NCBI RefSeq assembly: GCF_001999245.1
Contig: NZ_CP019630.1
Span: forward strand, 6,085,398-6,149,397
Source: Roseibium algicola
GTDB taxonomy: Bacteria; Pseudomonadota; Alphaproteobacteria; Rhizobiales; Stappiaceae
Reading direction: 5' to 3'
DNA length: 64,000 bases
Part shown: piece by piece, positions 63,376-64,000 of the stretch
How positions within the stretch are numbered: position 1 is the stretch's first letter
How the letters are laid out: each line of letters starts with the position of its first letter
Translations under genes and position numbers: made by a program
The notes under the pieces: model-generated
Database searches by the model: none
Told to the model about the DNA's origin: nothing
Seen by the model: only the letters and a program-made list of their open reading frames with translations

Positions 63376-64000
63376 ATGAACTGGGACGACATCCGTATCT
63401 TTCTCGCGATCGCTCGAACAGGACAAATCCTGGCGGCAGCGCGCCGTCTCGGCCTCAACCACGCCACGGTGGCGCGCAGGCTGACGAGCCTCGAAGACAG
63501 CATCGGCACACGCCTCTTCGACAGATCAACATCCGGCTGCCTTCTGACGGAAGCCGGCAGCCGGTTCTTTGACCGGGCAGAACGGATCGAAGCCGAGGCG
63601 GTGGCAGCGGAAGCCGACCTGACAAACAACACGCCGGAAATTTCCGGAACCGTTCGCATCGGCGCGCCCGATGGTTTCGGTGTCGCGTATCTTGCGCCCC
63701 GGCTTGGCAAGCTCACGGAAAAACATCCCGGACTGACTGTGCAGCTCGTTCCCGTACCCCGCTCCTTCTCGCTCTCGCGCCGTGAAGCTGATATCGCCGT
63801 GACAATAGACAGGCCGGAAACAGGCAGGGTGGTTGCCGGCAAGCTCGTCGACTATTCGCTCGGTCTTTATGCGTCAAAAACCTATCTGGAAAGCCGGGGA
63901 ACACCTGCCTCCGCAAGCAATCTGATCGACCACGATCTTATTGGCTACGTGGAAGACCTGCTCTATTCGCCATCGCTGAACTATGGCACCGAGATCCTGA
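63376..64000 (+). CDS. LysR-family regulator (3' end outside window), probable mmsA regulator
   Basis: 208 codons are visible. The HTH is WDDIRIFLAIARTGQILAAARRLGLNHATVARRLTSLE, residues 3-42, followed by the start of the effector domain (GTVRIGAPDGFGVAYLAPRLGKLTEKHP near residue 93). LysR genes of this type are found divergent from mmsA in alphaproteobacteria. ATG 63376 follows GGAAAG. The C-terminal third lies past the window end. Confidence 0.88.
   Translation, partial: MNWDDIRIFLAIARTGQILAAARRLGLNHATVARRLTSLEDSIGTRLFDRSTSGCLLTEAGSRFFDRAERIEAEAVAAEADLTNNTPEISGTVRIGAPDGFGVAYLAPRLGKLTEKHPGLTVQLVPVPRSFSLSRREADIAVTIDRPETGRVVAGKLVDYSLGLYASKTYLESRGTPASASNLIDHDLIGYVEDLLYSPSLNYGTEIL

Overview
The window looks like the chromosome of an alphaproteobacterium, most likely a marine or plant-associated member of Hyphomicrobiales/Stappiaceae (Roseibium/Labrenzia-like). 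This is inferred from gene content: GbcA/GbcB-type Rieske demethylases with an StcD/DgcA-type flavoenzyme, a divergent cobT/cobS pair, DUF1289 next to a TIGR02281 aspartic protease, TRAP and polar amino acid ABC importers, methylmalonate-semialdehyde dehydrogenase, and many LysR/AraC/TetR/Lrp regulators. No rRNA, tRNA, CRISPR array, transposase or phage gene was recognised.

Layout. 0-8.7 kb: a glutathione S-transferase cut by the window edge, a polar amino acid ABC importer (binding protein and two permeases, no ATPase), cystathionine beta-lyase, a LysR regulator, a 50-residue small ORF, a beta-hydroxyacid dehydrogenase, an AlkD-like protein and a DUF302 protein. 8.7-15.5 kb: a quaternary-amine demethylation operon (ferredoxin reductase, Rieske oxygenase, StcD/DgcA-like flavoprotein) facing a TetR gene across a tandem operator, then an AraC and VOC pair. 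15.5-23.8 kb: Lrp, uracil-DNA glycosylase, a membrane histidine kinase, CobT/CobS, a lipoprotein hydrolase, DUF1289, an aspartic protease and DusA.

23.9-44.2 kb, all on the minus strand, is a nonribosomal peptide biosynthetic cluster. In transcription order it holds a methyltransferase, a luciferase-like flavin monooxygenase, a 4580-residue four-module NRPS (A-T / C-A-T / C-A-T-E / C-A-T-TE), an HpaB-type phenol hydroxylase, MbtH, a cyclic-peptide-type ABC exporter and a 4'-phosphopantetheinyl transferase. It ends in a hairpin whose loop is the last stop codon. The pocket residues I read suggest unknown starter - Val-like - D-Tyr - Gly-like, with probable ring hydroxylation of Tyr. Modules 3 and 4 share a nearly identical 1.93 kb stretch that stops just where the specificity-determining part of the adenylation domain begins. 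This is the most interesting part of the window.

44.4-64 kb: an SPFH/DUF697/small membrane protein set, a cupin, an unusual peptidoglycan-binding HExxH protein, a DMT exporter, a TRAP importer (TakP-like), a Prx5-type peroxiredoxin, the complete cytochrome bd locus (cydDC then cydABX, including the 39-residue CydX), a methyltransferase-like membrane protein with a TetR gene, mmsA, and a divergent LysR gene that runs off the end.
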